From: Seohaeicola saemankumensis
Lineage (GTDB): Bacteria; Pseudomonadota; Alphaproteobacteria; Rhodobacterales; Rhodobacteraceae
Assembly: GCF_020171285.1 (NCBI RefSeq)
Contig: NZ_JAIUZI010000017.1
Span: 25,610-89,609, forward strand
Reading direction: 5' to 3'
DNA length: 64,000 bases
A program made the translations under genes and the position numbers. Positions 53,033-62,266 of the stretch are shown in pieces. Numbering within the stretch: the stretch's first letter is position 1; the number at the start of each line of letters is the position of its first letter. The notes beneath the pieces are model-generated. The model did not search any database. It worked only from the letters and a program-made list of their open reading frames with translations, and had not been told where the DNA came from.

Positions 53033-55149
53033 GCCGCCACCACGATCACGGCGTCCAGCGCCCGCGCGCCCTGCCCCGATGCGCCGACCCAGACCGGGTT
53101 CAGGTCCAGCTCGACCACCTCGGGGTGGGCGGCGACGTAATCCGACACGGCCACGATCAGATCCGCCAGCGCCTCCAGATCGCGGGGCGCCTGCCCGCGC
53201 GCGCCCTGCAACAGCGGCGCGCATGTCAGCTCGTCCATCATCTGCCGCGCCATGTCGCCGGTCACAGGCAGCACCCGACGCGTCACATCGCGGAACACCT
53301 CGACGTATATCCCGCCCAGACCAAAGGTCATCACCGGGCCAAACACCGGGTCGCGGGCGACACCGACAAAGGCCTCCAACCCGCCGTCAGGCGCCATCGG
53401 TTCCAGCAGCACGCCATCCAGCGTGGCATCGGGCCGGGCGGCGCGGGCATTGGACATGATCACATCAAAGGCGCGCGCCGCCTCGCCCGGTGCAACGTTT
53501 AGCATGACGCCGCCGATGTCGGATTTGTGGGCGATCTGGGCGCTGACGATCTTCATCGCCAGCGGCGCGCCAATCCGGGCGGCGATACGTGCGGCTTCGT
53601 CGGCGGTGGCGGCCACCTCGGGCGCGCTGACCGTGACACCGGCCGCTGCCAGCGCGCGTTTGCCCTCGGCCTCGGTCAACGTCCGCGTCGTATCTGGCAG
53701 CGGCTCCGACCCGGTCACTGCCACCAGCGGCGCCCAGCCCACATCGCGCGCCGCCCGCCATTTGCCGTGGTCGATCCAGCGCCGCACCGCCAGCCCCATG
53801 TTGCGCAGCGACCGGAACGGCACCAGCCCGGCATCGGCCAGCACCTTGTAGCCCGCGCCGGTGCGTTCGCTCATCCAGATCGGCACGACGGGAATATCGG
53901 TCTGCGCCTGCACCTCGGCCAGCAACCCGGCGTTGTGTTCGGTATAGCTGCCGTAATCCATCGGCAGCGGCGCCAGCACCAGCCCGGTGTTGGCATCCGT
54001 CGCCGCCGCCAGCAAAGCCTGGCCATAGGCCTCGGGGTGCGAGATCGAAATCGAGGTGGTGTCGATCGGATTGTCGATCGCGGCATAATCCGGCAACACC
54101 TCGCCCAGCCGCGCCAGCGTCTCTGGCGTGAACTCCGACAGCTCCAGATCGCTGGCCCCGACGTTATCGGCACAAAGCGACGCCGCCCCGCCCGAGGACG
54201 CAAAAACCGCGATCTTTTCGTCACCGCTCGGCAGCTTGCGCGCCAGCAGCTGCGCCACATCCACCAGCTCGTCCAGATCGTGCACCTCGATCACGCCCAG
54301 CTGCCGGAACATCGCCGAGTTGACCTCGGCCGACCCGGTGATCGAGGCGGTATGCGACTGCGCCGCCCGGGCGCCATAGTCCGACCGGCCCACTTTCAGC
54401 CCGACCACCGGCTTGCCCATCTCGGCGGCGTGGCGGCAGGCGGCGGCGAACCGCGCGCCGTCCTTGAACCCTTCGATCAGGCAGCCGATCACCTTGACGT
54501 CCGGGTCATCGGCCATGTGATGCACAAAATCGGCGACCTGCAGGTCACATTCGTTGCCCGACGACGACCAGCAGGCGATGCCGACGCCCCGGTCGCCGTG
54601 CTGCAACATGTTGCGGCCCAGCCCGCCGCCCTGCGTTGCCAGCCCGATGGGCCCCGGTGTCAGGTCATCCTTGAACGCCGGCGAAAACGTCATGCCCAGC
54701 GGCACCGACAGGTTCACCAGCCCGGGGCAGTTCGGCCCATAGAGCCGGATGCCGGTGCGCTGCGATATCTCGACCAACGCGGCCTCTTCGGCGCGGCCCC
54801 AATCGTCGGCCTCGGAAAAACCGCTGGTCAGGATAACGGCAAATTTCACCCCCATCGCGCCGGCCTGTTCCACCGCCGCGCGCACGCCCCTGGCCGGGAT
54901 CACCACGATGATCACATCCACCGGTTCCGGCAGGCTGGCGACATCCGGGTAACAGTCCAGCCCCATCACCTGGTCCTGTTTCGGGTTGACCGGGTACAGC
55001 CGCCCGCCGAACGACGAATGCTGCACGATGTTGATCATCGCGTGGTTGCCGATGCTGTGCGGCTTGTCCGACGCCCCAACCACGGCAATGCTTTGCGGGT
55101 CGAACAGCCGGGTCAGGTCGGGAAAGGCATAGGTCATGGTATCTTTCAT
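53029..55149 (-). CDS. NDP-forming acyl-CoA synthetase (acetate-CoA ligase family)
   Basis: Fused alpha/beta acyl-CoA synthetase of 706 residues. The N-terminal CoA-binding Rossmann part starts IAVVGASDKPHSIG; the middle succinyl-CoA-ligase domain has the phosphorylated His in AQSHTASITGS; the C-terminal third is an ATP-grasp domain starting near ALAAAGVTVSAPEVA. It converts an acid, CoA and ATP to acyl-CoA, ADP and phosphate. It lies nine bases after the acyl-CoA dehydrogenase gene. A second in-frame ATG at 55137 is possible. Confidence 0.88.
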   Translation of the reverse strand: MKDTMTYAFPDLTRLFDPQSIAVVGASDKPHSIGNHAMINIVQHSSFGGRLYPVNPKQDQVMGLDCYPDVASLPEPVDVIIVVIPARGVRAAVEQAGAMGVKFAVILTSGFSEADDWGRAEEAALVEISQRTGIRLYGPNCPGLVNLSVPLGMTFSPAFKDDLTPGPIGLATQGGGLGRNMLQHGDRGVGIACWSSSGNECDLQVADFVHHMADDPDVKVIGCLIEGFKDGARFAAACRHAAEMGKPVVGLKVGRSDYGARAAQSHTASITGSAEVNSAMFRQLGVIEVHDLDELVDVAQLLARKLPSGDEKIAVFASSGGAASLCADNVGASDLELSEFTPETLARLGEVLPDYAAIDNPIDTTSISISHPEAYGQALLAAATDANTGLVLAPLPMDYGSYTEHNAGLLAEVQAQTDIPVVPIWMSERTGAGYKVLADAGLVPFRSLRNMGLAVRRWIDHGKWRAARDVGWAPLVAVTGSEPLPDTTRTLTEAEGKRALAAAGVTVSAPEVAATADEAARIAARIGAPLAMKIVSAQIAHKSDIGGVMLNVAPGEAARAFDVIMSNARAARPDATLDGVLLEPMAPDGGLEAFVGVARDPVFGPVMTFGLGGIYVEVFRDVTRRVLPVTGDMARQMMDELTCAPLLQGARGQAPRDLEALADLIVAVSDYVAAHPEVVELDLNPVWVGASGQGARALDAVIVVAA

Positions 55150-55158
55150 GTCGCTGTC

Positions 55159-56304
55159 TCAGGTGATGGCCGACAGGCCAAGAATTTCGCGTCCGGCAAT
55201 CAGCGTCTGAATTTCGCTGGTGCCCTCGGGGATGGTGCCGCCACGGGTGTCGCGGAAGATGCGTTCGATCGGATAGCCCACCGCGTACCCCAGCCCGCCG
55301 TGCACCTGCAGCGCCATATCGGCGACCTCGAACGCGGCCTGGCTGGCGTAGAGCTTTGCGATGGAACAATCCTCGCGCGCCTCTTCGCCCGCATCCAGCC
55401 GGGCGGCAGCGGTATAGGCCAGCGCGCGCGCCGCCTTGACCCGCACCGTCATGTCGACGATGTGCTTTTGCACCAACTGGAAGCTGCCGATGGGCTTGCC
55501 GAATTGCTTGCGCGTCTTGGCATAATCGACCGACAGGTCGAGCGCCGATTGCGCCGCGCCCACCGCGCCCATGGCGATATTGACCCGCGCCGTGTTCAGC
55601 CCCTTGAGCGTACCCGACAGCGCCGTGCCCTCCGGCCCCAGCCGGTTTTCCACCGGCACGCGCACGTTGTCGAACGACAGCTCGGCGGTGCCGGTGCAGC
55701 GTAGGGTCATCTTTTCGACCTTGCGGGCGGAAAACCCCGGCATGTCCTTTTCCACGATAAAGGTGGACAGCGCGCCGTCGCTGTCCTCGGAAAAAGTGCG
55801 CGCCACCATCAGGCAGATGTCGGCGTTGATGCCATTGGTGATCCACAGCTTGGCGCCGTTGATCACGTAATGGTCGCCCTTGCGGTCCGCCCGCGCCTCG
55901 ATCCCGCGCACGTTTGACCCGACATTGGGTTCGGTCAACCCGGTGCAGGTCCTGATCTCGTTGCGCAAGAGCGGTTGCAGGAACCGGTCCTTTTGGTCCT
56001 CTGTGCCCTGCGCCGACAGCTTCTGGATGGTGCCGTTGGTGATGTTCAGGATCGTGCGCAACGAGCCCCAGCAATAGCCCGCGCTTTCCAGCAGCATGCC
56101 CCAGGTCACAAACGGCAGGTCAAAGCCGCCGTCCGCCTCTGGTATCCGCCCGCCCAGGTAACCGAACTGCGCCAGCTCGCCCAGCACCTCGAACGGAAAG
56201 CTCTGTGCCGCTTCGTGGTCGTTGATCACCGGCGTTAAATGGGCCGCCAGCCATTTGTCGACGTTTTCCTTGAGCATCCGCTGCTCGTCGTTCAGGACAA
56301 CCAT
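55159..56304 (-). CDS. Acyl-CoA dehydrogenase
   Basis: FAD-dependent acyl-CoA dehydrogenase of 381 residues, full length. TGLTEPNVGSNVRGIEA and WITNGINADI form the substrate/flavin region; RKQFGKPIGSFQLVQ and HGGLGYAVGYPIER follow; the catalytic Glu is in TIPEGTSEIQTLIAGR. Unlike the two-subunit pair at 16-18 kb it carries the standard Glu. The gene starts immediately after the stop of the iron alcohol dehydrogenase gene. Resembles glutaryl- and short branched-chain-type enzymes. Confidence 0.92.
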   Translation of the reverse strand: MVVLNDEQRMLKENVDKWLAAHLTPVINDHEAAQSFPFEVLGELAQFGYLGGRIPEADGGFDLPFVTWGMLLESAGYCWGSLRTILNITNGTIQKLSAQGTEDQKDRFLQPLLRNEIRTCTGLTEPNVGSNVRGIEARADRKGDHYVINGAKLWITNGINADICLMVARTFSEDSDGALSTFIVEKDMPGFSARKVEKMTLRCTGTAELSFDNVRVPVENRLGPEGTALSGTLKGLNTARVNIAMGAVGAAQSALDLSVDYAKTRKQFGKPIGSFQLVQKHIVDMTVRVKAARALAYTAAARLDAGEEAREDCSIAKLYASQAAFEVADMALQVHGGLGYAVGYPIERIFRDTRGGTIPEGTSEIQTLIAGREILGLSAIT

Positions 56305-57447
56305 TCAGATCATCGCCTCGTAGAGTTTCGTGATGTTGTCAGGTGGCATCGGCCGCCCGTTGCGCTGCGTGGCCTGCGACAGCAGCGCCATTTCGGTCAG
56401 CCGGGGGATATCGCCCGTGGTGATCCCGTAATCGCCGAGCCGATCCGGGCAGCCGGTCAGCGCCGCCAGCCCGGTGGCGGCGTCAAATATCGCCTGCAAC
56501 GGATCGCCATCCAGACCCAAACGCGTGGAGATCTGCGCATAACGGTCGCCTTGCGTCTCGTAATTATAGCGCAGCACATGCGGCAACAGCGTGCCCAGCA
56601 CCTGCCCGTGCACCGCCGACTTGATGCTTTCGACCGGGGTGCACAGCCCGTGGATGCCATCGACCCCCATCTGCCCGATGCAGACGCCGCCAAGGTAGCT
56701 GGCCAGCATGATCCCGGCGCGCGCCTCAAGGTTGCCACCGTCCTCGACCGCCACCGGCAGATGCTCCAGCGCCAGCCGCATCGCGGTCAGCGCCAGTTCG
56801 TCCGCCACCGGGTTGGCCACCGTGTTGGTATAGGCCCCGATCGCGTGGCAAAAGGCGTCGAACCCGGTCGCCGCCGTCATCCCGCGCGGCAAGCTCAGCG
56901 TCAGCTCGGGATCCATGATCACCATGCGCGGCTGCAGCAGCCGGCCCCGGATCACGAACTTGCGCTCGGGGCTTTTCAGCACCGCGCCCAGGCTCGATTC
57001 CGACCCGGTGCCGCTGGTGGTCGGGATCGCGTAAAACGGTGGCAGCGGCACATCGCTGGTGTCCAGGTCGCGGCCAAAGCTGGCAAAGGCATCCTCGCCG
57101 GTCAGGATTTCGGCCATCGCGCCCTTGGCGGTGTCGATGCTCGACCCGCCCCCCAGCGCGATCAGCGCGTCATAGCGCCCCGCCTGCCACATCTCGCGCG
57201 CCGCGCGCACATTGGCCGTGGTCGGGTTCGGGCTGACCTGATCATAGGCGTCAAACGCGACGCCCCCCGCCCGCAGCGCCGCCTCGGCCCGGCCCAGAAC
57301 ACCGGCCTGCTTCAGCCCCGGATCGGTGACGATCAACGCCCGCCCCTGGCCACGGTCCGCCAGCACGGCCCCCAATTCGTCAACCCGGCCCGCACCAAAC
57401 AGCGCATCTCCGGGCCAATTCAGGGCAAACTTACCACTAAGTGTCAT
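56305..57447 (-). CDS. Iron-containing (group III) alcohol dehydrogenase
   Basis: Metal-dependent alcohol dehydrogenase of 380 residues. GGGSSIDTAK binds NAD; PTTSGTGSE follows; metal ligands are the Asp and His in ATGFDAFCHAIGAY and the His residues in DGIHGLCTP and SAVHGQ. The second-shell His equivalent to FucO His267 is Thr here. Could be a 4-hydroxybutyrate, lactaldehyde-like or maleylacetate-type enzyme. First gene of the seven-gene minus-strand operon. ATG 57447 follows GGGAGG closely; the frame is open 36 bases upstream. Confidence 0.88.
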   Translation of the reverse strand: MTLSGKFALNWPGDALFGAGRVDELGAVLADRGQGRALIVTDPGLKQAGVLGRAEAALRAGGVAFDAYDQVSPNPTTANVRAAREMWQAGRYDALIALGGGSSIDTAKGAMAEILTGEDAFASFGRDLDTSDVPLPPFYAIPTTSGTGSESSLGAVLKSPERKFVIRGRLLQPRMVIMDPELTLSLPRGMTAATGFDAFCHAIGAYTNTVANPVADELALTAMRLALEHLPVAVEDGGNLEARAGIMLASYLGGVCIGQMGVDGIHGLCTPVESIKSAVHGQVLGTLLPHVLRYNYETQGDRYAQISTRLGLDGDPLQAIFDAATGLAALTGCPDRLGDYGITTGDIPRLTEMALLSQATQRNGRPMPPDNITKLYEAMI

Positions 57448-57483
57448 CCCGCCTCCCACGGCAACAGGCCCCGACCGGCCCAT

Positions 57484-57501
57484 CCATTATCCGGAGAATG
57501 G
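57484..57501. promoter_or_regulatory. 18-bp palindrome, possible TetR operator
   Basis: CCATTATCC-GGAGAATGG is symmetric in 8 of 9 base pairs. It lies 37 bases upstream of the iron alcohol dehydrogenase start, a good repressor position. Confidence 0.4.
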
Positions 57502-57530
57502 CGCGCACACAGCGTTGCCTGGCCGGTAAC

Positions 57531-57545
57531 CGGCCCTGTACCCTG
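57531..57545. promoter_or_regulatory. 15-bp perfect palindrome, possible TetR operator
   Basis: GGCCGGT-A-ACCGGCC, perfect 7-base arms, 84 bases upstream of the iron alcohol dehydrogenase start. GC-rich, so it could also be a structural hairpin. Confidence 0.35.
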
Positions 57546-57802
57546 CGGCTGAAAGACACATTTGTGTCGTTCATATCACTCCCCCCTGCGGCCGTCCGGT
57601 CCGTGGCTGGTCCGTGTGAACCCGCTAAACGCCCGAACAGGATGCATTTCGGCATCCCTTTCTACTCGCTCGTACCGATAGGAACATCTTTTTACTCATG
57701 CGTCAATACTTCTACGCGCCAGCGATCTGTTGGACAGCGGGTGCAAGCCCGGCGTAAAAAACATAAGATTCGCAGCGCGGATCCCGAAGAAGGACAAAGC
57801 AC

Positions 57803-58414
57803 ATGGCAAACTGGAACGGCGCGGTCGCATCGCGCGAGGAAGTTCGGGAACAAAAACGCCGCGCCGCCCTGCGCGTCGCATCGAGGATCTTCAACGAAAA
57901 AGGCTACCATGCCACCTCGCTGGACGAGGTCGCCGACGACATCGGCGTGACCAAGACGGCGCTGTACTACTACTTCAAGAACAAGGAACAGCTGCTGTAT
58001 GAATGCATGAAGCTGACCTACAACTGCGGCCAGACCGCCCGCCTGGAAACCGAGGCGATGGACGGTTCGGCCTTTGAGAAACTGCAATTCCTCTATGGCC
58101 GGTTCATGGAATTGCTGATGGAAGAACGCGGCGTCTATACCACCATGGCCAACATCCGCGCCCTGCCCGAAGAGGCCCAGCAAGAGCTGATCGAACGCCG
58201 CCGCCAACTGGACCGCTATTCCCGGATGCTGATCGAAAAAGCCATTGAAGAGGGCGCGATCCGCTCTGTCGACACACGGATCACGTCGAACTTCTTTCTC
58301 GGCGCGGTCAACTGGATCTTGCGCTGGCACACCGAGGACGACGCCATGACCCCCAAGGAGGTCTCGGCGCATTTCCTCGACCTGTTCATGAACGGCATCG
58401 TGAAACGGGACTAA
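57803..58414 (+). CDS. TetR-family transcriptional regulator
   Basis: Regulator of 203 residues. The N-terminal helix-turn-helix (about 16-66) reads LRVASRIFNEKGYHATSLDEVADDIGVTKTALYYYFKNKEQLL in outline; the helical C-terminal ligand domain has the ERGVYTTMANIRALPEEAQ pattern of acyl-CoA-responsive TetR proteins. It is divergent from the seven-gene operon and most likely controls it, sensing an acyl-CoA intermediate. Its stop overlaps the convergent SDR stop by four bases. Confidence 0.9.
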   Translation: MANWNGAVASREEVREQKRRAALRVASRIFNEKGYHATSLDEVADDIGVTKTALYYYFKNKEQLLYECMKLTYNCGQTARLETEAMDGSAFEKLQFLYGRFMELLMEERGVYTTMANIRALPEEAQQELIERRRQLDRYSRMLIEKAIEEGAIRSVDTRITSNFFLGAVNWILRWHTEDDAMTPKEVSAHFLDLFMNGIVKRD

Positions 58415-59259
58415 CCCGCGGTTTCGGCCCGCTTTGCCGCCAGCACCCGCTCCACCAGCTTGGGGTCGATTTTCGGCCCTGTCGGGTGGCCCGATGACAA
58501 TCCGCCATCGACCGGCAGCGCCTGACCGTTGACGAAACTCGCCATCGGCGAACACAGGAACAGCGCCACATCCGCGATTTCCTCGGGCTGGCCGCCGCGC
58601 TCCATCGGGTTGGTGTGGCCCAGCCGCTGTTCGTTGCCGGTGGCGCGGGCAAAGTCGTAGTAGAGCTTGGTCATCCCCGTCTCGACCAGCCCCGGACAAA
58701 TCGCGTTGACCCGGATTCCGGTACCACGCAGATCCTGCGCCGCCGTCTGCACGAGGTTCATCACCCCCGCCTTGGACGCCGAATAGGCCACCGGCCCCGC
58801 ATTCGCCCGGATGCCGGCGACCGAGGCCGTCGCCACGATCGACCCGCCGCCCTGCGCCTTCATCACCGGCACCGCGTGCTTGATCGCCAGAAACGGCCCG
58901 ATCAGGTTCACCCGCAGCACCTCGGCCCATGCTTCGGGCGTGTGCTCCAGAAACTCGCGGCCACCGGTGGTGCCGGTGATGCCGGCATTGGCAAAAACCG
59001 CGTCCAGCCGGCCAAACTCCTTCTGCGCCAGCTCGATCCCGGCGATCACATCGGGCTCCTGCCCCGCATCCATCCGCAGACTGGCCGCCTGCCCGCCCGC
59101 CGCGCGGACCATCTCGGCGGTTTCCTCTTCGGCCCCGGTCACGTCACCCAGCACGACGCGCGCGCCGGCCTGCGCAAACTTCAGCGCCGCCGCCCGCCCG
59201 ATCCCCGATCCGGCCCCGGTGATCATCGCCACTTGTCCTGTCATCAGCGCTTGCGTCAT
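58411..59259 (-). CDS. SDR-family oxidoreductase
   Basis: Short-chain dehydrogenase of 282 residues. VAMITGAGSGIGRAAA, FANAGITG, catalytic Ser in VATASVAGIR region and Tyr/Lys in AYSASKAG are visible. The C-terminus runs about 20 residues past the usual VDGG end. GGGAG precedes ATG 59259. It is convergent with the TetR gene and divergent from the tandem-TetR gene; the 195-base gap between them has a TTTACTCAG half-site at 59342-59350 on the minus strand. Confidence 0.88.
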   Translation of the reverse strand: MTQALMTGQVAMITGAGSGIGRAAALKFAQAGARVVLGDVTGAEEETAEMVRAAGGQAASLRMDAGQEPDVIAGIELAQKEFGRLDAVFANAGITGTTGGREFLEHTPEAWAEVLRVNLIGPFLAIKHAVPVMKAQGGGSIVATASVAGIRANAGPVAYSASKAGVMNLVQTAAQDLRGTGIRVNAICPGLVETGMTKLYYDFARATGNEQRLGHTNPMERGGQPEEIADVALFLCSPMASFVNGQALPVDGGLSSGHPTGPKIDPKLVERVLAAKRAETAG

Positions 59260-59454
59260 ATTCTGGTCTCCCGCGTTCCGGTTTTGCATACTCGGGTTTC
59301 GATGTACCGCAGGACTGTTCCACGGGCAAAGCCATATTCCGCTGAGTAAAAGAATTTTCCGCAGCGTTATCACGACTTCGGCCGACATACCGGAAACACG
59401 ATCTGACACACATGCGCCGGATGACATCTGTTCAAGCGTTTGTTATCGAGAGGC

Positions 59455-60705
59455 ATGGAAGTTGCCCCAGCCACACCCCGCCCGGACGCATCCGAGAAAT
59501 TTCGCCGCAAACGCGATCTCATTCTGGATGCCGCATCCCGGCAAATCAACCTGCGCGGCCTCAAGGGGCTGACCTTTGTCGGCGTCGCCGAGGCGGTCGG
59601 GCTGAACACCACCTCGATCACCTATTACTTCAAACGCAAGGAACTGCTGGCCGCCGCCACGCTGGAACGCGGCGTCGACCGCTGGACCGAACTGCTGCGC
59701 AATGCCGCCCGCGCCGACAGCCACCGGGGCCGGGTGCGCGCGCTCATCCACGAATACCTCGAAACCATCATCCGCATCCGCGCGGGCGAGGAACCGCCGC
59801 TGACCCTGCTGTCAGACATGCGCGCGCTCGAGGACGACAGCCGCACCCGGCTGATTCAACGGTACCAGCGCCTGCTGTGGAAAACCGCCGCCTTCTTTGG
59901 CCCGATGCCCGATACAGCGGCCAAGGCCCGCAACCTGGCCCGCGCACAGATCCTGCTGGATACGCTGCACTGGTCGCGGACCTGGCTGCCACTCTATTCG
60001 GATGCCGATTTTCCCCGTGTCGAGACCCGGCTGTTCGATTTCATCGAACACGGCTACGCCGGCTCCGGTGCGGGGTCAGATACCAGCTGGGCGCCCCAGC
60101 TTCTACAGATCGACGACGACATCACCAGCACCGGCAAGGAGATCAGCCGCGAAACCTATTTTCGCGCCGCCACCTTGCTGATGAACGAACGCGGGTATCG
60201 CGGGGCGTCCGTCGAACGGATCGCAGCACAGTTGAACGTGTCCAAGGGCAGCTTTTACCACCATCTGGATGGCAAAGACGATCTGGTCCTCGATTGTTTT
60301 GACCAGAGCTATTCGCGGGTGTCCAAGGCCCAGCACATGGCGATCGCCCTTGATGGCGACTACTGGCTGCGGCTCAATTCATCTATTGCGACGCTGTTGC
60401 GGGTTCAGTTCGACGGGCAGTTCCCGCTGCTGCGCACCACCGCAATGCAGGCCCTGCCCGAAGAGCTGCGCCCCGCCGTCATCCAGCGGTCCAACCGCAT
60501 GGCACAACGCTTTGCCGGGATGATCATCGACGGCATCACCGAAGGCTCCATTCGCCCCATCGACCCGCTGATCGCCTCGCAATGCCTGATGGCTGCGCTA
60601 AACGCGGCCTTCGACTTCCGCCCCTGGGCGCAGGCGCGGCTGTCGCTGGACGAGGCGGTCCGGATCTATGGGCAGCAGCTCGCCTTTGGCATGTTCGACG
60701 ACTGA
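59455..60705 (+). CDS. Tandem TetR-family regulator (two TetR modules in one chain)
   Basis: Regulator of 416 residues, twice the usual TetR length. A first helix-turn-helix lies at about 21-67 (LTFVGVAEAVGLNTTSITYYF) followed by a ligand-like domain to about 215; a second helix-turn-helix lies at about 233-279 (ASVERIAAQLNVSKGSFYHHL) with its own C-terminal domain. The two modules are clearly diverged. One chain may mimic a TetR dimer or bind two operators. ATG 59455 follows GAGAGGC closely. Divergent from an SDR and convergent with the monooxygenase gene (9-base gap). Confidence 0.85.
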   Translation: MEVAPATPRPDASEKFRRKRDLILDAASRQINLRGLKGLTFVGVAEAVGLNTTSITYYFKRKELLAAATLERGVDRWTELLRNAARADSHRGRVRALIHEYLETIIRIRAGEEPPLTLLSDMRALEDDSRTRLIQRYQRLLWKTAAFFGPMPDTAAKARNLARAQILLDTLHWSRTWLPLYSDADFPRVETRLFDFIEHGYAGSGAGSDTSWAPQLLQIDDDITSTGKEISRETYFRAATLLMNERGYRGASVERIAAQLNVSKGSFYHHLDGKDDLVLDCFDQSYSRVSKAQHMAIALDGDYWLRLNSSIATLLRVQFDGQFPLLRTTAMQALPEELRPAVIQRSNRMAQRFAGMIIDGITEGSIRPIDPLIASQCLMAALNAAFDFRPWAQARLSLDEAVRIYGQQLAFGMFDD

Positions 60706-60714
60706 CGCCGCCCC

Positions 60715-62235
60715 CTACTCTGCCGCCGCCGCCACCCCGGCGCGCTGCTCGGCCGGCAGATCCACCGGCGTGCCACCAGAAAACTCCAGCGAGCCATCGT
60801 CGACCTTGCCGCGTTTCAGCGTTTTGCGGTCCCACATGTAATCCTGCTCGTGAATCCACGGGAACGCCTTGCCATGTTTCGGCAGCAGATGCGCCGAGCG
60901 CAGGAAATACCCCGAGATGAACTTGATCGCGGTGTTTTTCTCGGCCAGCTCGGCCGCGCCCGCCCGCGCCACCACCTGCGTCGCGCCGATCTTGTCCATA
61001 TGCTTGAGCAACCTGCAGGCAAAACCCGCCACTAGGTCCACCTTCAGCGTCCAGCTGGCGTTGGTATAACCGGTGAAATAGATCAGGTTCGGCAGGTTGG
61101 AATACATGAACCCCTTGTAGATCAACAGGCTGCCCGGATCGACCTCGGCCCCGTCGACCCGCACCCGCATGCCACCCATGAACTGCAACACCAGACCGGT
61201 CGCGGTGACGATAATGTCCGCCTCCACCTTGGTGCCATCCTTCATCACCAGCCCGCCGGCGACAAAGCGGTCGATCTCGCCGGTCTCGACCGACGCCCGC
61301 CCCTCGCGCAGGACCTGGAACATGTCTCCATCGGGCACCGCACAGATCCGCTGCTGGCCGGGCCAGTAGCTGGGCACGAAATGCTTCTTCCAGTCGACCC
61401 GGTCGCCCAGCTCCTGCGCCACCCCGGCGATAAAGAACTTCTTGGCCGCCTTGATGTTCGCCGCCATCTTCTTGCGCCGCATCTGCCCGCCCAGGATGAT
61501 CCGCCAGCGCGACAGCGCATAGGCCAGCCGGTCGGGCAGCCAGCGGTGCATCCAGTTGGCGTATTTGTCCTCGGACGGGCGGTTGATGATATAGGTCGGC
61601 GACCGCTGCACCTGCACCACATGCGCCGCCTTCTCGGCCAGCGACGGCAACAGCGTCACCGCCGTCGCGCCGGACCCGATGATCGCCACCCGCTTGCCGG
61701 TGTAATCCAGATCCTCGGGCCAGAACTGTGGATGCACCAGCGTGCCCTTGTAATCGGCATAGCCGTCCCACTCCGGCAGATAGCCCTTGTGATGATCGTA
61801 ATAGCCCGCGCAGGAAAACAGGAACCGACAAGTCAGGATCTCGGTCTGTCCGCCGTGATCAATGGTCAGCGTCCAGCGCTGCGCGCCACTGTCATAGCTT
61901 GCCTCGCGCACCCGGCGCTCGAACCGGATATGCGGGTCAATGCCGTTTTCGCGCGATGCCTCGCGGATGTACCCCAGGATCGAGCCGCCATCGGAAATCG
62001 CCTTGGGCCGGGTCCATGGCTTGAACGCATAGCCCATCGTGTGCATGTCGCTGTCAGACCGGATGCCGGGATAGCGGAACAGGTCCCATGTGCCGCCGAC
62101 ACAGGGCTTTTCCTCGATCACCGCAAAGCTTTTCTCCGGGCATTCCTTTTTCAGGTACCGCGCCACGCCGATGCCGGACAGGCCTGCGCCTATGATCAGA
62201 ACATCAAAATCCGTCCGGGGGTCCGCCAACGTCAT
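60715..62235 (-). CDS. Baeyer-Villiger-type flavin monooxygenase (EtaA-like)
   Basis: NADPH- and FAD-dependent monooxygenase of 506 residues that would insert oxygen into a ketone to give an ester. FAD site GAGLSG at 16-21; Baeyer-Villiger fingerprint YKGTLVHPQFWP at 162-173; NADPH site GSGATA at 187-192. The HPQ-W-P-EDLDYTGKR run is the form seen in mycobacterial EtaA/MymA. I prefer ATG 62235 for ribosome-binding-site spacing; ATG 62241 is also possible. Divergent from an alpha/beta hydrolase that could cleave the ester product. Confidence 0.87.
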   Translation of the reverse strand: MTLADPRTDFDVLIIGAGLSGIGVARYLKKECPEKSFAVIEEKPCVGGTWDLFRYPGIRSDSDMHTMGYAFKPWTRPKAISDGGSILGYIREASRENGIDPHIRFERRVREASYDSGAQRWTLTIDHGGQTEILTCRFLFSCAGYYDHHKGYLPEWDGYADYKGTLVHPQFWPEDLDYTGKRVAIIGSGATAVTLLPSLAEKAAHVVQVQRSPTYIINRPSEDKYANWMHRWLPDRLAYALSRWRIILGGQMRRKKMAANIKAAKKFFIAGVAQELGDRVDWKKHFVPSYWPGQQRICAVPDGDMFQVLREGRASVETGEIDRFVAGGLVMKDGTKVEADIIVTATGLVLQFMGGMRVRVDGAEVDPGSLLIYKGFMYSNLPNLIYFTGYTNASWTLKVDLVAGFACRLLKHMDKIGATQVVARAGAAELAEKNTAIKFISGYFLRSAHLLPKHGKAFPWIHEQDYMWDRKTLKRGKVDDGSLEFSGGTPVDLPAEQRAGVAAAAE

Positions 62236-62266
62236 TTCCATACCTTTCTTTCCATTCCCACTAAAC

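Larger units (their letters stand above)
57448..57802. promoter_or_regulatory. Divergent iron-ADH operon/TetR region
   Basis: A 355-base gap. I see no convincing gene. It holds two long palindromes near the operon side and a TTTACTCA half-site at 57691-57698 nearer the TetR gene. Confidence 0.5.

Noticed and set aside
57531..57545. GC palindrome as a terminator
   Set aside because: It lies upstream of both divergent genes with no gene ending there and no T run.
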